Origin: Actinomycetales bacterium
GTDB lineage: Bacteria; Actinomycetota; Actinomycetes; Actinomycetales; JAHECE01
NCBI GenBank assembly: GCA_024641895.1
Contig: JAHECE010000019.1
Location: 1-18,216 of the forward strand
Reading direction: 5' to 3'
DNA length: 18,216 bases
In this document: piece by piece, positions 7,825 to 13,733 of the stretch
Layout: each line of letters starts with the position of its first letter
Numbering within the stretch: position 1 is the stretch's first letter
Made by a program: the position numbers and the translations under genes
Notes under the pieces: model-generated
The model's input: the letters and a program-made list of their open reading frames with translations, nothing else
Told to the model about the DNA's origin: nothing
Databases searched by the model: none

Positions 7825-8400
7825 ATGGAAGCCAGGCAGATCAAGACGTGGCACGTCGCTGCCGCGTTGCTCTCGTTGCTTTTTGTCGCGGTTCTGCTGT
7901 TCCGGCTGTCGGGCGCGGCCTTCAATGCGACGACCGCCAATGCGGCAAACCAATGGACCGCAGGTACGGTCACACTGACCGACGACGACAGCGACACCGC
8001 CATGTACACGGTGGCCAACCTGGCGCCGGGCGCGAGCCAGACCGAGTGCATCACGGTGACGTACGCCGGGACGCTCGACGCCACGGTCAAGCTCTACGGG
8101 AGCCTGACCGCCGGCGACGGGCTGGACGCCTACCTCGACCTGACGGTCTACCGCGGAACCGGTGGCGTCTTCGGTGACTGCACCGGGTTCTCCTCGGTCG
8201 AGACGGTCTACACCGGCACCCTCGACGGCTTCACCGGGACCCACACGAGCTTCGGGACCGGCGCCGGCACCTGGGCACCTACGGGCGGCGGACCTGACGA
8301 CGACATGACGTACCAGTTCGTCACGACGCTCCAGAGCGACAATGCGGCGCAGGGTCTGACGAGCACGGCCACGTTCACGTGGGAGGCGCAGAACACCTGA
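7825..8400 (+). CDS. TasA/camelysin-type SipW-substrate protein, copy 1
   Basis: Secreted protein of 191 residues. The N-terminus has a hydrophobic h-region (11-27, VAAALLSLLFVAVLLFR) followed by SGAAFNATTANAANQWTAGT. This is the signature of SipW-processed proteins, in which mature TasA starts with AFND and continues to an FASGTLDL motif. Cleavage is expected near residue 31-32. The mature part is Thr/Gly/Asp-rich and predicted beta-rich, with NLAPGASQ matching the conserved NL-x-PG of TasA. Cys75 and Cys119 are conserved in the paralogue and could form a disulfide. I choose ATG 7825 because GGGGGA precedes it and the signal peptide fits; an ATG at 7732 falls in the promoter block. TasA-like proteins form extracellular fibres in biofilms, and the same role here is inference from family and peptidase context. 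Confidence 0.88.
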   Translation: MEARQIKTWHVAAALLSLLFVAVLLFRLSGAAFNATTANAANQWTAGTVTLTDDDSDTAMYTVANLAPGASQTECITVTYAGTLDATVKLYGSLTAGDGLDAYLDLTVYRGTGGVFGDCTGFSSVETVYTGTLDGFTGTHTSFGTGAGTWAPTGGGPDDDMTYQFVTTLQSDNAAQGLTSTATFTWEAQNT

Positions 8401-8410
8401 TAGGCGGGTC

Positions 8411-8439
8411 GGGCCCCGGCGCCGTGGGCGCCGGGGCCC
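8411..8439 (+). terminator. Perfect 13-bp GC hairpin after TasA-like copy 1
   Basis: Arms 8411-8423 and 8427-8439 are perfect reverse complements with a GTG loop, starting 10 nt after the stop codon. There is no U tract, as is common for actinobacterial terminators. It likely ends or reduces transcription between the abundant substrate gene and the peptidase gene. Confidence 0.75.
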
Positions 8440-8456
8440 GCCGAACGTTCGGCGGG
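8437..8456. promoter_or_regulatory. Perfect 20-bp palindrome overlapping the terminator's 3' arm
   Basis: CCCGCCGAAC followed directly by its reverse complement GTTCGGCGGG. The first three bases are shared with the 3' arm of the preceding hairpin, so the two full-length RNA stems compete for these bases. It lies 35 nt before the signal peptidase start. It could be a second stem of a compound terminator or attenuator, or a DNA operator for the peptidase gene. Confidence 0.6.
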
Positions 8457-8491
8457 AACCACCAGGTGCCTCGCCGGAAAGGGGGGTGACG

Positions 8492-9409
8492 ATGAGCGGG
8501 GTAGCGGCACTACCGTTCCCGGCGACACGCACCGCCCGGCGTCTCGAGGCCCGTCGACTCTCGCGACCTCAGCTTCCGTGGATCGGGGCTTCGCTGGTCG
8601 CGCGGTGGCGAGCGCTGACTGCGCGGGTGTCCGCTTCGGCCGTGGTGTCGCGGACCGCCCGGTACCTGCCGGGCCTGCGGGTCTTCGCCGTCGCCGGCTA
8701 CCTCTACACCTTGCTCTGGCTCGTCCTGGCGATCCTGGTCTTCGCGCTCGTCGGCCTTTCCCCCGTGGCCATCCAGAGCGGGTCGATGAGCCCGCTCATC
8801 AAGCGAGGCGACGTGGTGATGCTCGGGGACGTGCCCGAGCTGCCCGACGGCTTTGCCCTGACCCCGGGGACGGTGATCGCGTTCCACACCCCGGCACGGC
8901 CGAACGACGGACTGCTGACCCACCGCATCTCGATGGTCAGCAGCGACGGCACCTACATCACCAAGGGCGACGCCAACGCCGGGCCGGACAGCGACGCGAT
9001 CCCGCCCGAGGACGTCGTGGGCGTCGGCCGGGTGGTCGTGCCGCTGGCGGGTCTGCCGGCCGTGTGGGTCGCCGCAGGCAGCTGGCTCCCGCTGGTGGCC
9101 TGGGCCCTGGTCACGGTGCTCGCGGCCCGGCTGCTCCTTGCGTCGTTCAAGGAGATCCCGCGTCGTCGAGGCCGTCGGGCGGCGGACGTGCGGCGATCAG
9201 GCAAGCCGAGGCGTGGGTCAGGGGAGCGAGAACATGGCCGACGCTCCCTCGGCACCTCGCGGCGCGGCCGCCGGTCTGCGCGTCCCAAGGGCTGGTGGCT
9301 CTCGCCGGCCTACCTGCTCACGGTGATCGCGTTGCCGCTGTCCTTGGCGAGCGCCGCCTGGACCTCCGTGACGGGGACGGCGGTCAACTCACTGGCGACG
9401 GCCGAGTAG
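8492..9409 (+). CDS. sipW: SipW-type (ER-type, S26B) signal peptidase
   Basis: Membrane-bound signal peptidase of 305 residues, expected to cleave the signal peptides of the two flanking TasA-like proteins. A helix at 64-90 precedes the catalytic SGSMSP (Ser98). The second catalytic position is His144 in LLTHRI, not the Lys of ordinary bacterial SPase I, and KGDANAGPD (Asp160, Asp166) completes the ER/SipW-type triad. A second helix spans 188-217, then an Arg-rich linker (223-266) and a third helix (269-288). The protein ends SAAWTSVTGTAVNSLATAE, which resembles the substrate cleavage region. It is longer than Bacillus SipW (about 190 residues) because of the N-terminal extension and C-terminal tail. 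Start ATG 8492 follows AAAGGGGGG; a GTG two codons upstream is possible. The gene symbol is given by family, not by orthology proof. Confidence 0.9.
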   Translation: MSGVAALPFPATRTARRLEARRLSRPQLPWIGASLVARWRALTARVSASAVVSRTARYLPGLRVFAVAGYLYTLLWLVLAILVFALVGLSPVAIQSGSMSPLIKRGDVVMLGDVPELPDGFALTPGTVIAFHTPARPNDGLLTHRISMVSSDGTYITKGDANAGPDSDAIPPEDVVGVGRVVVPLAGLPAVWVAAGSWLPLVAWALVTVLAARLLLASFKEIPRRRGRRAADVRRSGKPRRGSGEREHGRRSLGTSRRGRRSARPKGWWLSPAYLLTVIALPLSLASAAWTSVTGTAVNSLATAE

Positions 9410-9627
9410 TGGTTGGTCGTCGGCCTCGGCGCCGGGCTGGGCCGTCGCTGCCTCGTGCGCCACAACCAGGGTCAGCTCGGAGGAGACACGACGAGCAGCT
9501 CCCCGTCGCCGGGTGCGGTGCGTAGCCAGGGACGAGAACTGGTTCTGGCGGCCTGCACGGCGACTCCGGCTCGACGGCACACTCCCCCCTTGGGGCCGCG
9601 GGCCCACGTCAGAGTGTCGTTAGTTCC

Positions 9628-9652
9628 TCAACTATGCACGCTCTCTGCCGAT
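9628..9652 (+). promoter_or_regulatory. Upstream block TCAACTAT-N11-GCCGAT of the second TasA-like gene
   Basis: TCAACTAT at 9628-9635 and GCCGAT at 9647-9652 have exactly the spacing found upstream of copy 1. The first word ends 93 nt before the ATG. The 11-nt spacers differ in sequence (GCACGCTCTCT here, TACCTCGGCAT in copy 1), which argues that the two words are constrained rather than merely inherited. Possible ECF-type promoter or activator site. Confidence 0.6.
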
Positions 9653-9680
9653 GTAGTGGAGCAGGAAGGCTTACGGCGCG

Positions 9681-9711
9681 GTCGCGCCCCTCGCCCTTCG
9701 GGCGGGGCGAC
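9681..9711 (+). promoter_or_regulatory. Strong leader hairpin just before TasA-like copy 2
   Basis: Outer stem GTCG(cg)CCCC, 9681-9690, pairs with GGGGCGAC, 9704-9711, leaving a 2-nt bulge. Inner stem GCCC/GGGC (9693-9696 with 9700-9703) closes a TTC loop. The structure ends 7 nt before the ribosome site, so it may protect the 5' end or tune initiation. No equally strong hairpin was seen before copy 1. Confidence 0.55.
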
Positions 9712-9728
9712 GGACACCGGGGGGTTGG

Positions 9729-10304
9729 ATGGGCATCAGAGAGGCACGGGTGTGGCACGTCGCGGCCGCCCTCGTCTCGCTGCTCGTCGTCGCCCTGCTG
9801 CTGCTGCGACTGTCCGATGCGGCCTTCACCGCGACCACCGCCAACGCGTCCAACCAGTTCGCGGCGGGTACCGTCACCCTGACCGACGACGACAGCGCCA
9901 CCGCGATGTTCTCGGTGACGAACATGGCTCCCGGGGCGAGCCAGACCCGTTGCATCAAGGTCTCGTACTCCGGATCGTTGAATGCCAACGTCAAGCTCTA
10001 CGGGTCGATCACCGGCGGCACCGGGCTCGGTCCCTACCTCAACCTGACCGTCTACCGCGGGAGCGGCGGCGCCTTCGGCAACTGCACCGGGTTCACCTCG
10101 ACCGAGACGGTCTACACCGGCACCCTGTCCGGCTTCACCGGGACCTACACGAGCTTCGGGACGGGTGCAGGCAGCTGGGCGCCGGTCGGCGGCGCTCCGG
10201 TCGATGACATGACGTACCAGTTCGTCGCGAGCGTCCAGAGCGACAACGCGGCGCAGGGTCTGACGACGACGGCCACGTTCACGTGGGAGGCCCAGAACTC
10301 CTGA
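9729..10304 (+). CDS. TasA/camelysin-type SipW-substrate protein, copy 2
   Basis: Paralogue of the first TasA-like protein. It also has 191 residues and aligns without a gap at about 74% identity (49 differences by hand count). Signal region VAAALVSLLVVALLLLR leads into SDAAFTATTANASNQFAAGT, the SipW-class cleavage region. The motif NMAPGASQ and both cysteines (75 and 119) are kept. Differences cluster in the first eight residues and in the region around 57-104. The stretch from about 115 to the end, including SFGTGAG, DDMTYQF, QSDNAAQGLT and TATFTWEAQN, is almost unchanged. ATG 9729 is supported by GGGGGGT upstream. Likely a second fibre subunit, or an alternative or minor component as with TasA and TapA, or differently expressed isoforms; this is not resolvable from sequence. 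Confidence 0.88.
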   Translation: MGIREARVWHVAAALVSLLVVALLLLRLSDAAFTATTANASNQFAAGTVTLTDDDSATAMFSVTNMAPGASQTRCIKVSYSGSLNANVKLYGSITGGTGLGPYLNLTVYRGSGGAFGNCTGFTSTETVYTGTLSGFTGTYTSFGTGAGSWAPVGGAPVDDMTYQFVASVQSDNAAQGLTTTATFTWEAQNS

Positions 10305-10326
10305 CAGGTGAGGGCCGTCGCTGCTG

Positions 10327-10340
10327 CGAGCCCGGGCTCG
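10327..10340. terminator. 14-bp palindrome between convergent genes
   Basis: CGAGCCCGGGCTCG, a perfect palindrome 22 nt after the TasA-like copy 2 stop and before the stop of the opposing phosphotransferase gene. It is short, with no U tract. A weak two-way terminator is the simplest reading. Confidence 0.35.
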
Positions 10341-10426
10341 TCCCGTTGAACGACCCCGCTGCGCGGCGCCGTCGAGCCGGCGGACGTGGCGCGTCGTCGG
10401 GCCGAACCGAGCCGGCCTGGTCCAGG

Positions 10427-11665
10427 TCAGTCGAGCGCGCGGAGCAGGTCCAGGGCCTGACGGGCGAGGGCGGGGAGGTGGCTCGCGGACGTGGTCTCGA
10501 CGAACCGTGCGATGACGGCTGCTGCAGCGGGGTCGTCGTCGACGAGGCTCTCGAGGTCGAAGGTGAGGACCGCGAACGCCCACGTGATCTGGCGCAGCGC
10601 GGCCTCGACGGCGTAGGCGAGGCGGACCCTGCCCAGGTCGATCTGCGCACCGGCGAGGGCGAGCTCGTCCCAGTAGGTGCGCAGGACGGCGGACTCGAGT
10701 CCTCCCTCGAGGCCCGTGGCCGACCTGCCCTCGGTTTGCGCCGCCTGCTCGCAGAGCAGCTGCCCGAGGTCGGAGCCGATCGAGCCCGGCCCGATCATCT
10801 GCCAGTCGAAGGCGACGAGCTCGGGGGTTCCGTGCAGACCGGGGCGTACCCGGAGGTTGTCGATGCAGGCGTCGTGGTGGCACAGCGTCTGAGGCGCGGC
10901 CTCAGCGGCGTCCAGGAGTGGCTGCGGATCGGCCATGATCCGCAGGAGCGCTGCCGTGTCGGGTGCTGCCCGGTCCGGGTGCAGGGGAGCGTAGGCGGCC
11001 GAGCCGCCGCGGGCGCGGGCCAGGAGATCCTCGATGAGCGGTGCCCACTCGGCGTGGAAGCGGCGCAGGACGCCCGGCTGGAGCCAGGGGGCGCGGGGGA
11101 TCGGAGTGCCGGTCAGGTAAGGCGCGTGGAACCGCGCCAGCGCGCGGGCCGCGACCAGGTAGGTCCCGAGGCTCCAGTCCGTCCGGCTGGCGTCGCCGAG
11201 GTCCTCGAGCCACAGCCACGCCGTCGCCCCGGGGAGGTCGACGACGCCGAAGCATCGGGGGACTGTGACGCCCTGGACGTCGTCGAGCAGGTGGGAGGCG
11301 AAGACCTCGACCTCCCGCCGCCAGTAGGTGACGTCCCCCGGGGAGTCCCGGGGTGCGCTCTCCAGGGGTGAACGCACGACCTTGAGCACGACCGACCACG
11401 GTGCGCCGGCTCGGTCGCCGCGGTGCTCGAGGTGCTCGAGGTCCAGGTGGCCGGACACCCGGAAGATCCCTCCCGAGGTGGGGTTCCCGCTGGCGCCGCC
11501 GCGGAGCTGGTCGACCTGCCAGTCCGTCAGGCGGGCGCGTTCGGTGCCGACGACGGCGCGGGCCGTCCTCTCGAGCGACCCGACGTCCGCGGACAGTGCG
11601 CGGACGACATCGTCGAGGGGCGGTCCCACACCTCCGCTGGTGTCGATGCTTCCGGCCAGCCGCAT
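10427..11665 (-). CDS. Aminoglycoside-phosphotransferase-like kinase
   Basis: Protein of 412 residues with the kinase-like APH fold. Visible elements are the nucleotide-binding Lys95 in VLKVV, helix-C acidic residues in YWRREVEVF (Glu118/120), hinge LWLEDLGD (153-158), the catalytic loop CHHDACIDN matching H-x-D-x4-N (His263, Asp265, Asn270), and the metal-binding Asp287 in AFDWQ, which replaces DFG. All key residues are present, so it is probably active, transferring phosphate from ATP to a small molecule. Substrate unknown: the family includes antibiotic-resistance enzymes, but most environmental members act on sugars, choline or other metabolites, so resistance should not be assumed. It starts 31 nt after the upstream membrane-protein gene's stop, perhaps in one operon. 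Confidence 0.85.
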   Translation of the reverse strand: MRLAGSIDTSGGVGPPLDDVVRALSADVGSLERTARAVVGTERARLTDWQVDQLRGGASGNPTSGGIFRVSGHLDLEHLEHRGDRAGAPWSVVLKVVRSPLESAPRDSPGDVTYWRREVEVFASHLLDDVQGVTVPRCFGVVDLPGATAWLWLEDLGDASRTDWSLGTYLVAARALARFHAPYLTGTPIPRAPWLQPGVLRRFHAEWAPLIEDLLARARGGSAAYAPLHPDRAAPDTAALLRIMADPQPLLDAAEAAPQTLCHHDACIDNLRVRPGLHGTPELVAFDWQMIGPGSIGSDLGQLLCEQAAQTEGRSATGLEGGLESAVLRTYWDELALAGAQIDLGRVRLAYAVEAALRQITWAFAVLTFDLESLVDDDPAAAAVIARFVETTSASHLPALARQALDLLRALD

Positions 11666-11696
11666 GACCCTGCCCGGGCCGATTCGCAGACGTCGG

Positions 11697-12179
11697 CTAC
11701 GCGCGGGCGTTAGGCGTCGGGCAGGCGCCCGCGTTGACCAAGCGTTGGCGCAGCCCGAATCCGGCGGCGCCGAGCGCGAGGATCGCCGTGGGCACGTCGT
11801 GCGGCGCCGTGCTGAGGACTGCCGTTGCCGCGAGGACGCTGAGGGCAGCGACTGCCGCGCACGGCGAGCAGCCGAGATCGAGCCGGGTCAGGGATCCGGC
11901 TCGGGGCACGTAGGTCGCGAGGGTCGCCGCGGACGCCGCCGCTACCGCGACGACGAGCGCCGTCCAGCCGAACCTCTCGCCCGGTGCCCAGCCCCCGCCG
12001 GCGGTGATCTGCAGCGCGAGCAGCACGGGGAACAGCGCGCCGGCAGCCACGAGTCGGCGGGCCGGCCATGCCGCCGGCAGGTTCAGCCGGCTGCGCCCTG
12101 TCGGGAACCGTGGCCCGGCCTCCGCGCCGCCCTCGGTGCTGGACCGGGAGGGCGCGCGGGTGGGCTGCGCGGCGGTCAT
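11697..12179 (-). CDS. Small membrane protein with CSPC motif
   Basis: Protein of 160 residues. A 35-40-residue Ser/Arg/Pro-rich N-terminus precedes four hydrophobic segments (about 42-60, 70-90, 105-122 and 127-145). A Cys-Ser-Pro-Cys pair (104-107) sits at the start of the third helix, suggesting a redox or metal-binding role at the membrane face. Cys153 lies near the C-terminus. I do not recognise the family. The start ATG at 12179 is the only good candidate, though no strong ribosome site precedes it. It lies 40 nt downstream of the 39-residue Cys-rich gene and probably shares the CsoR-like-operator promoter, which fits a copper or sulfur-species response. Confidence 0.75.
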   Translation of the reverse strand: MTAAQPTRAPSRSSTEGGAEAGPRFPTGRSRLNLPAAWPARRLVAAGALFPVLLALQITAGGGWAPGERFGWTALVVAVAAASAATLATYVPRAGSLTRLDLGCSPCAAVAALSVLAATAVLSTAPHDVPTAILALGAAGFGLRQRLVNAGACPTPNARA

Positions 12180-12219
12180 CGGACGACGCGGGTGGGCGCT
12201 CCGGTCGAGCGGCCCGGGT

Positions 12220-12339
12220 TCACCGGCGGCACGTGCACTGCTGGTCGGCCGGGATGCTTGCCAGGACGGCTTCTGCGTGCATCCCGCAGCCGGACCAGGT
12301 GATCTTGCCGCAGCGTGCGCATCGGGCGGGGCTACACAT
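12220..12339 (-). CDS. 39-residue Cys-rich zinc-ribbon-like protein
   Basis: Short gene on the minus strand with start ATG 12339, preceded by AAGGAG at a 5-nt spacing. The protein begins MCSPARCARCGKITWSGCG and continues HAEAVLASIPADQQCTCRR. Six cysteines occur in 39 residues: Cys2, Cys7, CARC and GCG, plus a C-terminal CTC. I recognise this as a common actinobacterial small-protein pattern (C-x2-CGK-T-W-x-GCG-x-H), probably zinc-binding, with unknown role. A CsoR-like palindrome and TATAGT -10 lie directly upstream, so it is probably the first gene of a metal- or sulfur-responsive unit. Low length makes it easy to miss, but start, ribosome site, promoter and cysteine pattern agree. Confidence 0.85.
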   Translation of the reverse strand: MCSPARCARCGKITWSGCGMHAEAVLASIPADQQCTCRR

Positions 12340-12377
12340 GGGTCGCTCCTTCGGTCGGGGCAGTGCGAATTCGTCCT

Positions 12378-12396
12378 ACTATACCCCTAGGGGTAT
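12378..12396 (-). promoter_or_regulatory. CsoR-like operator overlapping a -10 box
   Basis: ATACCCCTAGGGGTAT at 12381-12396 is a perfect 16-bp palindrome with the A/T-flanked C-run and G-run layout of CsoR/CstR-family operators. Read on the minus strand, TATAGT (12378-12383), a good -10 hexamer, overlaps its edge. A bound repressor would therefore block the promoter of the 39-residue gene, about 40 nt downstream. No csoR gene lies in the window, so the regulator would act from elsewhere. Confidence 0.75.
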
Positions 12397-12522
12397 GAAG
12401 GCGTATCGTCCGAACGTGGTCGGCCCGGCCCCGTCGTCGTTGGTCCCGTGCCGGCGACGGCGAGGTCCCGGGAGCGCGCGCGGAGGCGAGCGAAAGCCCG
12501 GCGCCTCGCCCCGACGAAGGCG

Positions 12523-12843
12523 CTAGCTCGAAACCTTGTGCCTGATCAGGGCGACGACTCGGCCGACGTTCACAGTCCAGCCGACACCGAACACGTGCGG
12601 GCTGATGACGTGCGCACCCTCCGGGTCCCAGACCCGCTCCTTGAATCGTTCGACGGTGGGCATCCGGAAGTCGTAGGGCACGAACCCGGCCACGACACCG
12701 TTCCAGGTCCGCTCATCGGGCGGGAGTCGCATCTCCCTGACGACGGCGGCGACGGTCAGCCCGAGCATGACCAGTCGCGTCAGGTTCTGGAGATCGTTCG
12801 ACTTCTTCCGGCGCACGTCGTCCGGCTTGCGCTCTGATCCCAT
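12523..12843 (-). CDS. DUF5808 family protein
   Basis: Protein of 106 residues. A Lys/Arg-rich N-terminus (MGSERKPDDVRRKK) precedes a hydrophobic helix (about residues 18-35). The C-terminal WDPEGAHVISPHVFGVGWTVNVG matches the W-[DN]-P-[DE]...FGWGW-[ST]-x-N-x-G pattern of DUF5808. In many actinobacterial proteins this short domain packs beside membrane segments. Function unknown. ATG 12843 is chosen because AAGGAGG lies 6 nt upstream; the longer frame from 12882 lacks one. It is transcribed divergently from the small secreted protein gene. Confidence 0.83.
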   Translation of the reverse strand: MGSERKPDDVRRKKSNDLQNLTRLVMLGLTVAAVVREMRLPPDERTWNGVVAGFVPYDFRMPTVERFKERVWDPEGAHVISPHVFGVGWTVNVGRVVALIRHKVSS

Positions 12844-13082
12844 TCTCGTCCTCCTTGACTGTGCGATGCCCTCATGATCCACCCCGGCGCGCGTCCGAAC
12901 CAGGGTCGAGCGGCCTGACGTCCTGCCCAGCGTGCGGACTCGCCACGGGCGCGCCGTCCGGCAAGCGTGCGACGACTCCGAAGAACGTCGACGAAGGGTG
13001 CATCCGTCGTCGCGTGGTCGGGGGAAGACGTGGTGATGGCCCCTCCACCCCGGAGCGGTCGATCCCTACTCGAGGAGGACCC

Positions 13083-13391
13083 ATGTTCAAGAAGATCGCA
13101 GTCGGCACCGGTGCCGTCGCGCTGCTCGCCGGTCTCGCCGCTGCTCCCGCGTCGGCAGCGCCGATGACGCCGAAGAACGAGGGCGCCGCGTGTGTCCAGG
13201 CCGGGCTCGGCACCCTCAAGGAGCTCGGCCTGCTGCAAGCGGCCGCTCAGAAGCAGATCGACTACTCGACCTTGGCGGACCCGGTGGCCGGCCCGATCTT
13301 CGCGGACCTCCCCGAGGGCAGCTTCCTGTCCCTGGGGGCCGTCGTGAAGCTCCACCAGACCAACCCCGGCCTGTTCGCCTGGTGCGGCTGA
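13083..13391 (+). CDS. Small secreted protein with two cysteines
   Basis: Preprotein of 102 residues with a clear Sec signal peptide (MFKKIAVGTGAVALLAGLAA) and cleavage site ASA-AP after residue 25. The mature part is about 77 residues, with Cys37 near its start and Cys101 next to last, consistent with a disulfide clasping a compact domain. Similar small actinobacterial secreted proteins with CVQAG-x-TLK-x-GL are familiar to me, but their function is unknown. ATG 13083 has GAGGAG 5 nt upstream; a longer frame from 12855 has no such support. A perfect terminator follows, so the gene is monocistronic. About 240 nt separate it from the divergent DUF5808 gene. Confidence 0.87.
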   Translation: MFKKIAVGTGAVALLAGLAAAPASAAPMTPKNEGAACVQAGLGTLKELGLLQAAAQKQIDYSTLADPVAGPIFADLPEGSFLSLGAVVKLHQTNPGLFAWCG

Positions 13392-13404
13392 CCTCCTCCG
13401 GGAG

Positions 13405-13444
13405 GGAGCGGACTCCCGGAGCCGGCGCTCCGGGAGTCCGCTCC
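13405..13444 (+). terminator. Perfect 18-bp terminator stem after the secreted protein gene
   Basis: Arms 13405-13422 and 13427-13444 are perfect reverse complements with a CGGC loop, starting 13 nt after the stop codon. The U tract is missing, as usual in this type of genome. The stem is symmetric and could also stop transcription from the other side. Confidence 0.88.
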
Positions 13445-13733
13445 TGCGTGGGACGACGACACCGGCGTCACCGCGACATCGCCTCTCGCGAACGGAACGT
13501 CTTCATCGCTGGTCAGGACGATGAGAAGTGACGTCCTGTCGAACCGGGTCAGGTAGGCACGCCTGGCTGCCGGGATCGTTGACTGCACCGACACGGCTGC
13601 CGGCCGTCGTCGGGTGGCGTGGAATCGCACGGGTACCCCGGACACTGAAGGTGTCGAGGCCGTCGTGCGGCGCCCGCCGCGGTGGCGCCGGCGTACCCGG
13701 CAGGCGTGGGCGAATCGGTGTCAGGAGCGTGCC
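13445..13733. other. 289-nt leader of the MFS gene
   Basis: No supported gene. Open frames here lack ribosome sites and have shadow-like composition. It must hold the promoter of the MFS transporter gene, but I could not pick a convincing -35/-10 pair. TTGACT near 13577 is a possible -35 without a good partner. Confidence 0.5.

Larger units (their letters stand above)
9410..9728. other. 319-nt leader between the peptidase and TasA-like copy 2
   Basis: No supported gene. The first half holds nothing recognisable. A small GGGCC/GGCCC hairpin (9593-9605) could be a weak terminator for the peptidase gene. It is followed by the shared block at 9628-9652, the GC-rich hairpin at 9681-9711 and a GGGGGGT ribosome site at 9719-9725. 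The arrangement shows that copy 2 has its own promoter. Confidence 0.6.

Noticed and set aside
10427..11665. Antibiotic-resistance gene call for the phosphotransferase
   Set aside because: Only the general APH fold and catalytic residues are visible; most such environmental proteins are not resistance enzymes, and no substrate motif supports it.
12855..13082. Upstream extension of the small secreted protein
   Set aside because: The internal ATG at 13083 has a strong ribosome site and begins a textbook signal peptide; the extension would bury it.
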